Counted from the stretch's first letter, positions 14,888 through 23,675 are shown. The stretch: 64,000 nt of DNA from Bacteroidota bacterium (GCA_018266575.1 JAFEAE010000016.1:282012-346011); one strand, 5' to 3'. The notes: generated by a model from the letters alone, not told the origin. Numbers and translations: made by a program.

Positions 14888-16783
14888 TTATGCTTCCTGT
14901 AAGTATTTAATGATCCTTTCTGACTGGTTAAGCAATTGAAGCATGTTGCCTTCATTATGGTTTGGAGTGTACAGGTTCATTTCACATTCATTGAAAATAT
15001 TTTCCATTGAAGAGATCGTATAGTCATCCCAGCCCTTTGCTTTTAATTGGGTGATGATATTATTTTTATTCCACTCGCTCGCGGGCAACGATAAACGTTC
15101 ATTCACTGTTTCCCACAATACCTGGTTCAGCTCTTTATAAAAGCTATTGTATTCCCCGTTTGATAATAATTTTCTTGCTTTTATCAACGGATCAACCGGC
15201 TCCGGCACGGGGAGCTGTATATTTTCACTGGCAACAACCGGTGAAGCAACTATTGCCGGTTCTGTTTTCTTTTCTGTTTTTTTCAGTTTCACATTTTGTC
15301 TCCACAAATACAAGGCAAGCCCGGAAAGGATCAGCACAGCGAAAAACCATTCCAAATGCTGCTGAAAAAAGTTTTTTATTGTGCCTGTTGTTTCTCCTTT
15401 CGAAAAAACCATTCCTGCTTTTTGTTTTATTGCGGTGCTTGCTGTAAAATTCAATGCCGCCGATTCCACTGTTTTATAGGATGCCGTTGTTGGATCGAAG
15501 TACGAAAAATCAATGGCAGGCAATGTATAATCCCCTTTTGATTTTGGGGAAAAAACATATTCAAATGTTTTTGTGCCGCTTAATGGTGCAACTGTTTTAT
15601 TCACATCTTCCTTTGCAGTCGGGTCGTAAGCGTCTACAGAATCCGGCCATTTAATCGCCGGTGCATTTACAACAGGAAGGTTACCGTTTCCTTTTACAAT
15701 AACTTTTAGTGTAGCTGCATCTTTCGCTGCAATGTTTTTATTTTCAATCGAAGCATCAATTGTAAAATGCCCAACCGCTCCGTTAAAGTCTGCAGGTTTA
15801 TTTGCATCAGGCAGTGGTTTGATGGTAATTAAAACAGGCTTACTGTCTAATGTAATATCCTGGCTCACTTCTGTGCCTTCATCTCCCTGCATCTGGCTGA
15901 ACATTTCGTCAAGCAGACTCTCTCTTCTGTTTGATCTGCGGTCCTTTTTTATAAAATAGACTTTGTTCTCCACTTCAACAGGATCGAGTTGTACTGTTCC
16001 TGCCTGTAGTGGGATCAATTGTGCTTTCCGGATAACATGCACCGAAAATTGTTTTCCGTTTAAAGTTTCTACAGATGATGCATCCGAGCCCGGATCAATC
16101 ATATCATATACACTGAAACCATTCAGCGATGGTTGCTTGGTAACACGCGATTCCGAGCGCAAACATGAATACAATTTATATGTAGCAACTATCGGTTCAC
16201 CCACATAACAATTTGTTTTATCGACAACCACCCGGACAAATAAATTCTTCCTGATCTTATCGGCAATATTTTCTCCCGGTTTTAAAATATATTCTTTGCT
16301 TGGTTCTGCAGGTTCATCAGGCCACAATGATTGCAATAATGAAGGAGTTGTTACATTATTATTCGGGGAACTGTTTGCGTTGACAATGATCGTAACTGCA
16401 TTCGATTTCATTTCTTTTCCATCAACAGTTGCGGTGGCGCCTTGTATGGTGAACTTACCTGTTTTTGTTGGTTGAAGCACAAAAGAAATCCCTTTGTATT
16501 GAGATGTCGCACCGTTGATGATGCTCATTCCGCTTGATTGTATCGGCCCCTCAACAATCTTGAAGTCAGGGAAAGACGGTGGTAAAAGATGCTCTATATC
16601 CTTTGCATTTTCTGCAATGAATTCAATTTGTACATAATCATTCCTGCCCACTTCATTGCTGCTTGCTACAGTAGTAAATTTCACCTGCGCCGTTACAAAA
16701 GCAACAGAAAAAATAGCGGCGAAAATAAAAATGCTGGAACGTAAATATTTGCCTATAACCATCTGTTTAAAAAATTCTCGCAT
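14888..16783 (-). CDS. BatD family protein
   Basis: The 631-residue protein has a signal peptide (residues about 14-32, ending TAQ), several beta-sandwich repeats rich in YVQIEFIAENA-type strands, and a late membrane helix (about residues 485-503) followed by a cytosolic tail with LKKTEKKTEPAI. This matches BatD of the Bacteroidota aerotolerance (bat) operons. BatD is normally encoded with the von Willebrand proteins BatA and BatB, but no such gene is adjacent here, so this is an orphan copy. Its precise role is not known. A TATATTTG promoter box lies at 16809-16816. Confidence 0.85.
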   Translation of the reverse strand: MREFFKQMVIGKYLRSSIFIFAAIFSVAFVTAQVKFTTVASSNEVGRNDYVQIEFIAENAKDIEHLLPPSFPDFKIVEGPIQSSGMSIINGATSQYKGISFVLQPTKTGKFTIQGATATVDGKEMKSNAVTIIVNANSSPNNNVTTPSLLQSLWPDEPAEPSKEYILKPGENIADKIRKNLFVRVVVDKTNCYVGEPIVATYKLYSCLRSESRVTKQPSLNGFSVYDMIDPGSDASSVETLNGKQFSVHVIRKAQLIPLQAGTVQLDPVEVENKVYFIKKDRRSNRRESLLDEMFSQMQGDEGTEVSQDITLDSKPVLITIKPLPDANKPADFNGAVGHFTIDASIENKNIAAKDAATLKVIVKGNGNLPVVNAPAIKWPDSVDAYDPTAKEDVNKTVAPLSGTKTFEYVFSPKSKGDYTLPAIDFSYFDPTTASYKTVESAALNFTASTAIKQKAGMVFSKGETTGTIKNFFQQHLEWFFAVLILSGLALYLWRQNVKLKKTEKKTEPAIVASPVVASENIQLPVPEPVDPLIKARKLLSNGEYNSFYKELNQVLWETVNERLSLPASEWNKNNIITQLKAKGWDDYTISSMENIFNECEMNLYTPNHNEGNMLQLLNQSERIIKYLQEA

Positions 16784-16808
16784 AACAACACATCGCTGTA
16801 CCTGTTTA

Positions 16809-16816
16809 CAAATATA
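16809..16816 (-). promoter_or_regulatory. Bacteroidota -7 box (TATATTTG) for batD
   Basis: An exact TAnnTTTG match on the minus strand, 25 bases before the ATG at 16783. Confidence 0.45.
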
Positions 16817-16874
16817 AAAATGGATTGGTTCAAAAGCACAGCCAGCGAGGGTTAAAACACCGTTAAGATTTTTG

Positions 16875-17043
16875 TCTGAACCGGGATTTCGTGAGATTAA
16901 TGGGATTGATAAGATTATGAAGCTGGTATCTTAATCAATCATAAAAATCAGTGTCATCGGCGGTCTATAAATTTTGCAATAAGAATTTAAACAAATATAA
17001 AATCCCAAAAATCTTTCTAATCTCTCCAAATCCAGGTTCAGAC
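16875..17043. mobile_element. MITE-like element, about 169 bp, with imperfect 40-base inverted ends
   Basis: The left end GTCTGAACC.GGATTT....AGATTA and the right end are inverted copies over roughly 40 bases, with mismatches. The centre holds AATCAGTGTCATCGGCGGTC and no open frame. A related centre (CTGCGTCATCCGCG) lies in the element at 58118-58198. There is no transposase gene and no clear target-site duplication, so the term MITE-like is an inference from shape. Confidence 0.5.
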
Positions 17044-17053
17044 ATTTCCCGGT

Positions 17054-17770
17054 TCAGAGATCCCCCAACTGCGGACGTAATACTATATCTTCAACGGTTG
17101 CCTGCGCAGAAAGCAACGTTGATGCGTAGATCATTTCAGCAATATCGTTGGCCTCCATAATCCGTTTGGGATCAATGCCGCTTGCAGCCCAGGAATCCGT
17201 ATATGCGGCGCCGGGATAAACCGCAGTTACCTTAATTCCATAAGGCTTCATTTCTTCCCGTAAATTCTTTGAAAAACCAGCCAATGCAAATTTGCTGATA
17301 CTATATGAGCCGCCGTTTTTATACGCCTGCAAAGATGCAATGGAACAAATATTAAAAATATGCCCACGTGAGCCCGAAGCATTGCTTTGCTGCATCATTT
17401 CTGGAATTAATGTGCGGGTAAGATGATAGGCACTGTATAAATTCACCGCGATCATTTGTTCCAATGCATTTTCGTCTTCATTATAAACACTTCCGGGAAT
17501 AAATTGCCCGGCATTGTTGATCAGCACATCAATCGAAATTCCCGTATCAATAATCCATTCGCCGAATTCTTTTGCTTCTTCTTTTTTGGTAAGATCGAAA
17601 GCTTTTGATTTGATAATGGCCTTCGGGTATCTTATTACCAATTCATCCGCAGTTTTTTGCAATGTGTTTTTATTTTTTGAGCACAGGTAAAGATTGTAAC
17701 CGCCTTTTGCAAAACGCTCTGCAATGGCTTTGCCTAATCCGCGTGATGCACCGGTGATGATAATATTCAT
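17054..17770 (-). CDS. SDR family oxidoreductase (classical short-chain dehydrogenase)
   Basis: The 238-residue enzyme shows the classical SDR pattern: GASRGLG (residues 7-13) for the cofactor, NNAGQ in the core, a catalytic Ser in NICSIASL and Tyr and Lys in YSISKFAL. After it, VYPGAAYTDSW is the usual PG motif region. The cofactor preference and substrate are not evident. The ATG at 17770 sits beside a TTTACGATTTATGATG repeat tract. The MITE-like element lies just beyond its 3' end. Confidence 0.9.
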   Translation of the reverse strand: MNIIITGASRGLGKAIAERFAKGGYNLYLCSKNKNTLQKTADELVIRYPKAIIKSKAFDLTKKEEAKEFGEWIIDTGISIDVLINNAGQFIPGSVYNEDENALEQMIAVNLYSAYHLTRTLIPEMMQQSNASGSRGHIFNICSIASLQAYKNGGSYSISKFALAGFSKNLREEMKPYGIKVTAVYPGAAYTDSWAASGIDPKRIMEANDIAEMIYASTLLSAQATVEDIVLRPQLGDL

Positions 17771-17806
17771 ATTTACGATTTATGATGTGGGATGTACGAT
17801 TTTTGC
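17769..17806. repeat. GATGTACGAT-type repeat tract
   Basis: It lies between the divergent SDR and HAD genes, with units TTTACGATTTATGATG and GGATGTACGATT. It belongs to the family described at 6608-6779. Confidence 0.6.
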
Positions 17807-17887
17807 TATTCTGAATTTCTTATCAAATTTAAACAGCTTAATGATTCATCACTTATTTACCTTTCAGCACAAGTTGTACATTGCGGC

Positions 17888-18583
17888 ATGAAATACAAGC
17901 ATCTTTTTTTTGATCTGGACCATACGCTTTGGGATTTTGAAGCAAATAGCAGGCAAACGTTGGAAGAAATGTATGAATCAATGCAACTGAAAGAAAAAGG
18001 CGTATATGACTTTGACCTCTTTCACAAAAATTATCTCGTATATAATGATAAATTGTGGGAACGTTACCGTAATGGATTTATTAAGGTAGATGAATTGCGC
18101 TGGAAACGCATGTGGTTGACCTTACTTGATTTTAAAATCGGCAGTGAAGTTCTGGCAAGAGAAATGGGGGCTCATTTTTTAGATCTTTTACCAACACGAA
18201 AAATATTATTTCCTTATGCCATCGAGCTGCTGAAATATCTCACTCAAAAAAAATACCAGCTTCATCTTATTACGAACGGGTTCGAAAAAACCCAACATAG
18301 CAAGCTTGAAAATTCGGGATTGAATTCCTTTTTTAAAGAAGTGATCACCTCAGAAAGTTCTAACAGTTTAAAACCACACAAAGAAATCTTTGAATACGCC
18401 TTTCAGAAAACCGGGGCTAAAAAAGAAGAAAGCATTATGATCGGCGACAGCATTGAAGTGGATATTCAAGGGGCTATCAATGCAGGCATCGACCAGGTTT
18501 ATGTAAACCATCTACATGTTACGCCAAGTATTATACCAACATATACAGTTCATTCATTAAAAGAGCTGGAGTCTATCTTTTAA
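17888..18583 (+). CDS. YjjG family noncanonical pyrimidine nucleotidase (HAD)
   Basis: The 231-residue HAD phosphatase opens MKYKHLFFDLDHTLWDFE, giving the DxD nucleophile pair. Motif II is LITNGF, the Lys lies in the region KPHKEIFEYAF, and motif IV is MIGDSIEVDIQGA. This pattern matches the YjjG group, which removes phosphate from non-canonical pyrimidine nucleotides. I chose the ATG at 17888, as the longer frame to 17792 runs through repeat DNA. A TACATTG sequence ends four bases before this ATG, a near-match to the leaderless pattern at pheS. Confidence 0.88.
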   Translation: MKYKHLFFDLDHTLWDFEANSRQTLEEMYESMQLKEKGVYDFDLFHKNYLVYNDKLWERYRNGFIKVDELRWKRMWLTLLDFKIGSEVLAREMGAHFLDLLPTRKILFPYAIELLKYLTQKKYQLHLITNGFEKTQHSKLENSGLNSFFKEVITSESSNSLKPHKEIFEYAFQKTGAKKEESIMIGDSIEVDIQGAINAGIDQVYVNHLHVTPSIIPTYTVHSLKELESIF

Positions 18584-18611
18584 AATAAAAAATCCCATCA
18601 ATGATGGGATT
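18583..18611 (-). terminator. Intrinsic terminator of the small secreted protein gene
   Basis: The stem AATCCCATC / GATGGGATT (9 bp, 3-base loop, 18591-18611) is followed on the minus strand by a T-rich run. It also ends the converging HAD gene region, but the T-run favours the minus strand. Confidence 0.75.
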
Positions 18612-18631
18612 GAAATAAGTTTAAAAAAAAA

Positions 18632-18787
18632 TCAGGTTGTTTTCTTTTTAGCACACTGCTTACCGCATGTTTTTCCGGAAGCAGTCTTCTTTGATTTTTC
18701 TTTATTCTTGTCTTTACCTCCATCGGCTGCAAATGCAAAACCGGAGATCAAAAAAGCCGCCGTTGCCAATGCAAATATCTTTTTCAT
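18632..18787 (-). CDS. Small secreted lysine-rich protein, 51 residues, unknown function
   Basis: An ATG at 18787 opens a 51-codon frame with a clear signal peptide: MKKIFALATAAFLISGFAFA, cleavage probably after the last Ala. The mature part is about 31 residues, strongly basic, with many Lys and two Cys spaced CGKQC near the end. An intrinsic terminator follows 21 bases after the stop, which supports a real transcript. I do not recognise a family. Similar tiny secreted Lys/Cys peptides are common in related genomes, from general knowledge. It could bind metal or an acidic surface, but that is speculation. Confidence 0.75.
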   Translation of the reverse strand: MKKIFALATAAFLISGFAFAADGGKDKNKEKSKKTASGKTCGKQCAKKKTT

Positions 18788-18865
18788 GCAAGCTATTTTT
18801 CTTTATTAATATTTTTCCGAGGTATACCATACCTGGGTGATAAATTTACGTTTTCTTTTTGAGAT

Positions 18866-19522
18866 TTACCAGCTCGCTAAAACCGTTACCCCACCTTGTA
18901 CTACCTGGTTCAACTGAACCTCTATTTTTGTTCCCGGAGGGAGCAATAAATCAACCCGTGACCCGAATTTAATGAATCCCATTTCAGCACTTTGATCTAC
19001 TTTTTGTCCTACAGTTAAATAATTCACAATACGCTTTGCCAATGCACCTGCAATTTGTTTTACCAGGATTTCTCCTTTTGCATTTCGTATTACCACACTA
19101 TGCCTTTCATTTTCTGTAGATGATTTTGGGTTCCATGCGACGAGGTATTTTCCCTTATGATATTTGCTATACACTACTTCGCCATTTACCGGGTTGCGGT
19201 TCTGGTGCACATTTGCCGGGCTCATAAAAACAGATACCTGCAGGCGTTTGTCTTTGAAATATTCTTCATCTGTTATTTCCTCAATCACTACCACTTTTCC
19301 GTCGGCAGGGCAAACAATCGCGTTTTCTGCAACAGTTAACTTCCTGCTTGGCACACGGAAAAAAGAAACGAGAAATAATACGAGTGCAAGTGTTACCAGG
19401 AAAATAAGCCAGCTTAACCACGGCAGCTGAAAGCTGATAAAATAAAATGAAATGAGATTGATAATTGCAAAAAGCAAAAAACTGATCGCAATTGTTTTAT
19501 ATCCTTCTTTATGAATTGTCAT
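18866..19522 (-). CDS. psd: Phosphatidylserine decarboxylase family protein
   Basis: The 218-residue proenzyme makes phosphatidylethanolamine from phosphatidylserine. Two membrane segments (about residues 10-52) precede the decarboxylase domain with CPADGKVVVIEE and PANVHQNRNPVNG. The self-cleavage Gly-Ser is in KFGSRVDLLLPPG, and cleavage there gives the pyruvoyl group. The short length fits the Psd group of Bacteroidota. cdsA is 45 bp upstream on the same strand, giving two steps of the same lipid pathway in one operon. The serine transferase gene between them in the pathway is not nearby. A TAGATTTG box lies at 19540-19547. Confidence 0.92.
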   Translation of the reverse strand: MTIHKEGYKTIAISFLLFAIINLISFYFISFQLPWLSWLIFLVTLALVLFLVSFFRVPSRKLTVAENAIVCPADGKVVVIEEITDEEYFKDKRLQVSVFMSPANVHQNRNPVNGEVVYSKYHKGKYLVAWNPKSSTENERHSVVIRNAKGEILVKQIAGALAKRIVNYLTVGQKVDQSAEMGFIKFGSRVDLLLPPGTKIEVQLNQVVQGGVTVLASW

Positions 19523-19539
19523 CGGGTTAAATTGAAATG

Positions 19540-19547
19540 CAAATCTA
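19540..19547 (-). promoter_or_regulatory. Bacteroidota -7 box (TAGATTTG) upstream of psd
   Basis: An exact TAnnTTTG match in the 45-bp gap between cdsA and psd. It suggests psd may also have its own promoter. Confidence 0.4.
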
Positions 19548-19567
19548 TGAAATGAGGTTGTAGTTTT

Positions 19568-20443
19568 CTACATTACAAATAATACCATGTACAGCCATAC
19601 GAATGGCGTTGCAAATAGCAGTGAATCGAACCGATCTAAAAAGCCACCATGCCCTGGCAGAATTTCGCCGCTGTCTTTTATGTTGGCCATGCGTTTAAGT
19701 TTACTTTCCAGGATATCTCCAAAAGTACCGGCAATAGAAGCTATCGCAGCTACAATTCCCCATTGAGATACAGATTGCCAGTCAACATCAGCATTATAAA
19801 AATATCCTGTAAGCCCCATTACTACAATTGAAAGAATAATTCCGCCAACAGTTCCTTCCCAGGTTTTTTTGGGAGAAATTTTTGTGAGTGGTGTTTTGCC
19901 AATTAGCGACCCAACAATATATGCCATGGTATCATTGATCCAGATAGATGCGATGATAATGATCACCAATATCTTTCCTACATCCACAAATCCGCCAAAA
20001 AAATTACTTCTTATATACGTCAGTAATCCCCAGCTTAACGAAATATATAATAAGCCTAAAAAAGAATACCCGATATTTTTCAGGTTGATATTCCTTACCA
20101 GGATAATTTCAAGCAGCGGCAACACGATCATGAATAATAATCCAATCCAGTAACCGATCTCGTGCAAAGAGACAGATCCAATCTTATATCGTTCGCTGGT
20201 AAAAAAAAGCATAATGCACCAACCGGCGATCATCACTCCATATTTATGAAATTTTGTGATTTGCTTATAGCCGGGATCGATACGGCAAATTATTTTCTGG
20301 TATTCGATCCAGCAACCAAAATGAATGACGGAAAATAAAATGAAGAAGCTCCAGAAATTCCATAACAAACCCGTGAGCATTACCGCTACAAATATCAATG
20401 CAGAAAGTGCACGTGTTTTAAATACTGCAATATTCAGGGCCAT
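19568..20443 (-). CDS. cdsA: Phosphatidate cytidylyltransferase
   Basis: The 291-residue integral membrane enzyme forms CDP-diacylglycerol from phosphatidate and CTP. About eight hydrophobic helices are visible. The family signature is clear near the C-terminus in KDSGEILPGHGGFLDRFDS, and SPKKTWEGTVGG precedes it. It lies upstream of psd and downstream of the CPBP protease gene, all on the minus strand. A TAACTTTG box (20448-20455) ends four bases before the ATG, predicting a leaderless transcript. Confidence 0.95.
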   Translation of the reverse strand: MALNIAVFKTRALSALIFVAVMLTGLLWNFWSFFILFSVIHFGCWIEYQKIICRIDPGYKQITKFHKYGVMIAGWCIMLFFTSERYKIGSVSLHEIGYWIGLLFMIVLPLLEIILVRNINLKNIGYSFLGLLYISLSWGLLTYIRSNFFGGFVDVGKILVIIIIASIWINDTMAYIVGSLIGKTPLTKISPKKTWEGTVGGIILSIVVMGLTGYFYNADVDWQSVSQWGIVAAIASIAGTFGDILESKLKRMANIKDSGEILPGHGGFLDRFDSLLFATPFVWLYMVLFVM

Positions 20444-20447
20444 GATG

Positions 20448-20455
20448 CAAAGTTA
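20448..20455 (-). promoter_or_regulatory. Bacteroidota -7 box (TAACTTTG) 4 bases before cdsA ATG
   Basis: An exact TAnnTTTG match with the same four-base spacing as at pheS, murI and the AcpH-like gene. Confidence 0.55.
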
Positions 20456-20481
20456 AAAAATATTAGCACTAACGTAAATGG

Positions 20482-21402
20482 TTATGCGATAAATTGATTG
20501 CGTTCATTCAGTTCTTCAAATTCGTATATCCGTGCAAATGTGCTGTTTGATTTTTTCCGGATAAGCCACAGCAATGCAAACACAATTATTCCACTTGCAA
20601 TAACCAGCAGCCACGGTAATGATGGGTTTTCGTTCACCATTTTCGGATAATACATCACTGCAATAACCTGTGCGCCATTGTAAAAAAAGTGTGCGACTAT
20701 ATTCACCCATAAACTTCCGCTGTACCAGAATAAAGCGCCTAATACAATGCCGAGAAACATTCGTGGAAAAAAACCTTCAAACTGCATATGGAATGCGGAG
20801 AATAACATAGCAGTCACAATAATACCAGCCCAGGGGTTCCTGAAAATATGGATCATTATTCTTTGTAAAACACCGCGGAAACAAAATTCTTCACAGATGG
20901 CAGGAAGCGCGGCAACGATCAGCAAATTGATCACTATATCTTTTGCTGAATTTCCTTTCAGGAATGCTTCCATTTGTTTGGAAGCTTCATTTTCCATATC
21001 AACCATCCATTTTGCTAATGGAATTTGTTGGTTCAAATCTCCCAACCAACTTACAAACGGAAACGATGCAAACATGATCAGCAAGGCGAGCAAATAATAA
21101 CTATTTTTTTCAGGCTTATGTGCCCCTAAAAAAAACAATTGGTTGAATTGAAAAGTGATGAGCGCAAAAACCAATGCAGGCACAAAAAAAATAGTGATTG
21201 TTGAAATTGCCTGTACTACTTTCATGGCGCCGATAATTTTCGGATCTGAAAAATCCATGTTACTTAATTGAGAGATAGATGCACCTCTTGCCAGCAAAAT
21301 AAAAGCGCTTAAAAATGAAGTCAGTAAAATAGATACGCCAACCAATCCAAAAAATAAACCTAACTGCGCCCAAGGCGATTTTATACGTAAATAGCTTCTC
21401 AT
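20482..21402 (-). CDS. CPBP family intramembrane glutamic endopeptidase
   Basis: The 306-residue membrane protein has about eight helices and the CPBP motifs: EE and R in ICEEFCFRGVLQR (motif 1), FSAFHM for motif 2 and a late NIVAHFFYN region. The family includes Rce1-like and bacteriocin-immunity proteases. The target here is unknown. It precedes cdsA by 38 bp on the same strand and could be cotranscribed, although cdsA appears to have its own promoter. The dus gene starts 45 bp away in the opposite direction. Confidence 0.9.
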   Translation of the reverse strand: MRSYLRIKSPWAQLGLFFGLVGVSILLTSFLSAFILLARGASISQLSNMDFSDPKIIGAMKVVQAISTITIFFVPALVFALITFQFNQLFFLGAHKPEKNSYYLLALLIMFASFPFVSWLGDLNQQIPLAKWMVDMENEASKQMEAFLKGNSAKDIVINLLIVAALPAICEEFCFRGVLQRIMIHIFRNPWAGIIVTAMLFSAFHMQFEGFFPRMFLGIVLGALFWYSGSLWVNIVAHFFYNGAQVIAVMYYPKMVNENPSLPWLLVIASGIIVFALLWLIRKKSNSTFARIYEFEELNERNQFIA

Positions 21403-21425
21403 TCGTTGTTTAGCCGATTAGTGTG

Positions 21426-21433
21426 TAAATTTG
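21426..21433 (+). promoter_or_regulatory. Bacteroidota -7 box (TAAATTTG) for dusB
   Basis: An exact TAnnTTTG match, 13 bases before the ATG at 21447. A possible -33 TTG is at 21405-21407. Confidence 0.5.
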
Positions 21434-21446
21434 CAAACTTTAACCA

Positions 21447-22487
21447 ATGGTAAAGATCGGCAATATACAACTTCCCGCATTTCCGCTTCTTCTCGCGCCT
21501 ATGGAAGATGTGAGCGACCCGCCATTTCGTGCTGTGTGCAAGGATAATGGTGCAGACCTGATGTATACCGAATTCATTTCGTCTGAAGGATTGATCCGTG
21601 ATGCGATCAAAAGCCGCCAGAAATTAGACATCTTTGATTACGAACGGCCGGTTGGCATACAAATTTTTGGTGGCGATGAAGAAAGCCTTTCCCTCGCTGC
21701 AAAAATTGTGGAAGTTACAAACCCGGATTTATTAGATATTAATTTTGGCTGCCCGGTGAAAAAAGTGGCGTTGAAAGGCGCAGGCGCAGGCGTATTAAAA
21801 GATCTTGATCTGATGCAGCGGCTTACTTCTGCTGTTGTGAAATCTACTTCACTTCCCGTCACTGTTAAAACACGTTTGGGTTGGGATGACAACACAAAGA
21901 ATATTGAAGAAGTTGCAGAACGTTTACAGGATGTAGGAATAAAAGCATTGGCCATACATGGAAGAACGCGTACGCAAATGTATAAAGGCGAAGCAGACTG
22001 GACATTGATCGGCAAAGTGAAAAATAATCCCAGGATTACAATACCAATTTTTGGTAACGGAGATATTGACAGCCCCGAAAAAGCGCTTGAATATAAAAAC
22101 CGTTATGGTGTTGATGGCATCATGATCGGGCGTGCTGCAATCGGTTATCCGTGGATATTTAATGAGATAAAACATTTTGTACAAACAGGCGAACATCTTG
22201 TGCCGCCAACAATTGAAGACCGCGTTGCCGTTTGCAGAAAACATTTATATAAATCTGTTGAATGGAAAGGGCCTGTTGTAGGTATTAATGAAATGCGCAG
22301 GCATTATGCAAATTATCTGAAGGGGTTGCCTAATATCAAAGAATACCGCAACAAATTGGTAACGCTAAAATTAGTAGAAGAAATTGACGAAGTTTTGGAT
22401 GAAGTAATCGCTATTTATACCGGCTTCGAATTTGAAAAGAATAATATCGAGCTTATCAACTATCATGAGAAGTGCCCGATTGACTAA
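21447..22487 (+). CDS. dusB: tRNA dihydrouridine synthase
   Basis: The 346-residue flavoenzyme reduces uridines in the tRNA D-loop. The TIM barrel opens PLLLAPMEDVSDPPFR, INFGCPVKKVALKGAG holds the catalytic Cys, and VTVKTRLGWDD, AIHGRTRTQMYKG and GNGDI with GVDGIMIGRAAIGYPW bind FMN. This order is that of the DusB group. The C-terminal helical domain is present and length is normal. It is a single gene between the CPBP gene (divergent) and a membrane protein gene (convergent). Confidence 0.95.
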   Translation: MVKIGNIQLPAFPLLLAPMEDVSDPPFRAVCKDNGADLMYTEFISSEGLIRDAIKSRQKLDIFDYERPVGIQIFGGDEESLSLAAKIVEVTNPDLLDINFGCPVKKVALKGAGAGVLKDLDLMQRLTSAVVKSTSLPVTVKTRLGWDDNTKNIEEVAERLQDVGIKALAIHGRTRTQMYKGEADWTLIGKVKNNPRITIPIFGNGDIDSPEKALEYKNRYGVDGIMIGRAAIGYPWIFNEIKHFVQTGEHLVPPTIEDRVAVCRKHLYKSVEWKGPVVGINEMRRHYANYLKGLPNIKEYRNKLVTLKLVEEIDEVLDEVIAIYTGFEFEKNNIELINYHEKCPID

Positions 22488-22527
22488 GCGAGTGGGGAGT
22501 GGACAGTGGTAAGTTATAAGAAGAGAA
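22488..22527. repeat. GTGGTAAGT-type repeat in a convergent gap
   Basis: AGTGGGGAGTGGACAGTGG and GTAAGTTATAAG belong to the same family as the repeat at 12351-12374 and inside rnpA. Confidence 0.45.
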
Positions 22528-23043
22528 TTATTTTTTCTCAAAATGATTTTCCAACTGCTCCGTATAAACTGCTGCTCGTTTTGCTGCAATAAAATCTGCG
22601 CCGAATAATAATGCCGCCTGAATTGCAAGCGTTATCCCAAGCCCAAACAAAAAAGATTTTTCAGGAACATTTTTGTAAAGAACAATAAAAATCAATCCTG
22701 TTATCACAAATACTATTTCCACCCAACGATAGATGAGAAAATTACGGTTCACCGTTTTCATCCTTGGCAGCTCTTCATTTTTTAATTTCACCGGGTTCAT
22801 GTCGTATGCATATACATTATCGATCCGCTGGCTATCGCTTCTTGCATACACAACATAGCCTGCAGCAGCTTGCAGCAATCCGATTACCAATAAGGGCACC
22901 GTTGCCCCTTTTGCAAAATTTGTTTTCCAGAAAAAAAAGAAACCGGCTGCAAGCAAAATAGCTATTATACCGATGATCAGGAAAAGCAGGCTCTCGTGTT
23001 TTTCAGCCAGGAAATATTTTTCAATATCTGCTTTGGTCAACAT
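22528..23043 (-). CDS. Membrane protein of unknown function, four helices
   Basis: I do not recognise the family. The 171-residue product has four hydrophobic segments (about residues 18-40, 47-65, 103-123 and 128-150), arranged as two hairpins around a polar loop with RSDSQRIDNVYAYDMNP. The N-terminus is soluble and charged, and the C-terminus ends in a basic helix. It sits 27 bp downstream of the glutathione peroxidase gene on the same strand and may share its transcript. Confidence 0.75.
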   Translation of the reverse strand: MLTKADIEKYFLAEKHESLLFLIIGIIAILLAAGFFFFWKTNFAKGATVPLLVIGLLQAAAGYVVYARSDSQRIDNVYAYDMNPVKLKNEELPRMKTVNRNFLIYRWVEIVFVITGLIFIVLYKNVPEKSFLFGLGITLAIQAALLFGADFIAAKRAAVYTEQLENHFEKK

Positions 23044-23070
23044 GAATTTGTTTTAAGAAAGGTAGTAAAA

Positions 23071-23661
23071 TTATTTGCTGATGGCAGTAACTATTTCATT
23101 GCTTAAAGGAGAAACAGATGGATCGTAATATGCCAGCAGCGTTCCTTTTTCATCGACCAGGTATTTCGAAAAATTCCAGGTTGGGGGTTGATCATTCCAG
23201 CCGTTTTTGGCTTTATCACTCAACCATTGAAAGACGTTATTTTGTTCGCCGTTTTTTCTTACAACACTTTTCTTCGTTAATGGAAAAGTAACTCCATAAT
23301 TTATTTCGCAAAATGCAGCAATCTCTTCATCCGAACCTTTTTCCTGTTGTTTAAAATCGTTTGACGGAAAGGCTATCACCACTAATTTATCCACGTATTG
23401 CGTGTACAATTTTTGCAATTCTTCATATTGCGGCGTAAAGCCACAATCAGAAGCAGTATTCACCAGCAACACTTTTTTCCCTTCGAAATTTTTAAAATCA
23501 ATTTCAGTGCCGTTATTCAAATTTGTTTTTAACGAATAAAAAGAAACTACAGGTTCTTTCATAAAAGAATTGCTTTTATTGCGTGAATCGCTGCCAGATA
23601 ATTTTCTAAGAAAAATAAAAACCGGGTAGATTGATTTCAGAAGGCTTTGTCGTAATGTCAT
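23071..23661 (-). CDS. Glutathione peroxidase family protein
   Basis: The 196-residue enzyme reduces hydroperoxides. The peroxidatic Cys is in NTASDCGFTPQYEEL, the conserved Gln region follows in VIAFPSNDF, and the Trp-Asn pair is in PTWNFSKYLVD, completing the Cys-GPx set. Before this domain is a 33-residue N-terminal piece with a hydrophobic run (IYPVFIFL), which could be a membrane anchor. Alternatively, the real start is Met34 (23562), giving a soluble enzyme. In most bacteria such enzymes use thioredoxin as reductant. Repeat tracts precede it. Confidence 0.9.
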   Translation of the reverse strand: MTLRQSLLKSIYPVFIFLRKLSGSDSRNKSNSFMKEPVVSFYSLKTNLNNGTEIDFKNFEGKKVLLVNTASDCGFTPQYEELQKLYTQYVDKLVVIAFPSNDFKQQEKGSDEEIAAFCEINYGVTFPLTKKSVVRKNGEQNNVFQWLSDKAKNGWNDQPPTWNFSKYLVDEKGTLLAYYDPSVSPLSNEIVTAISK

Positions 23662-23675
23662 CGTGATTCTTTTTG

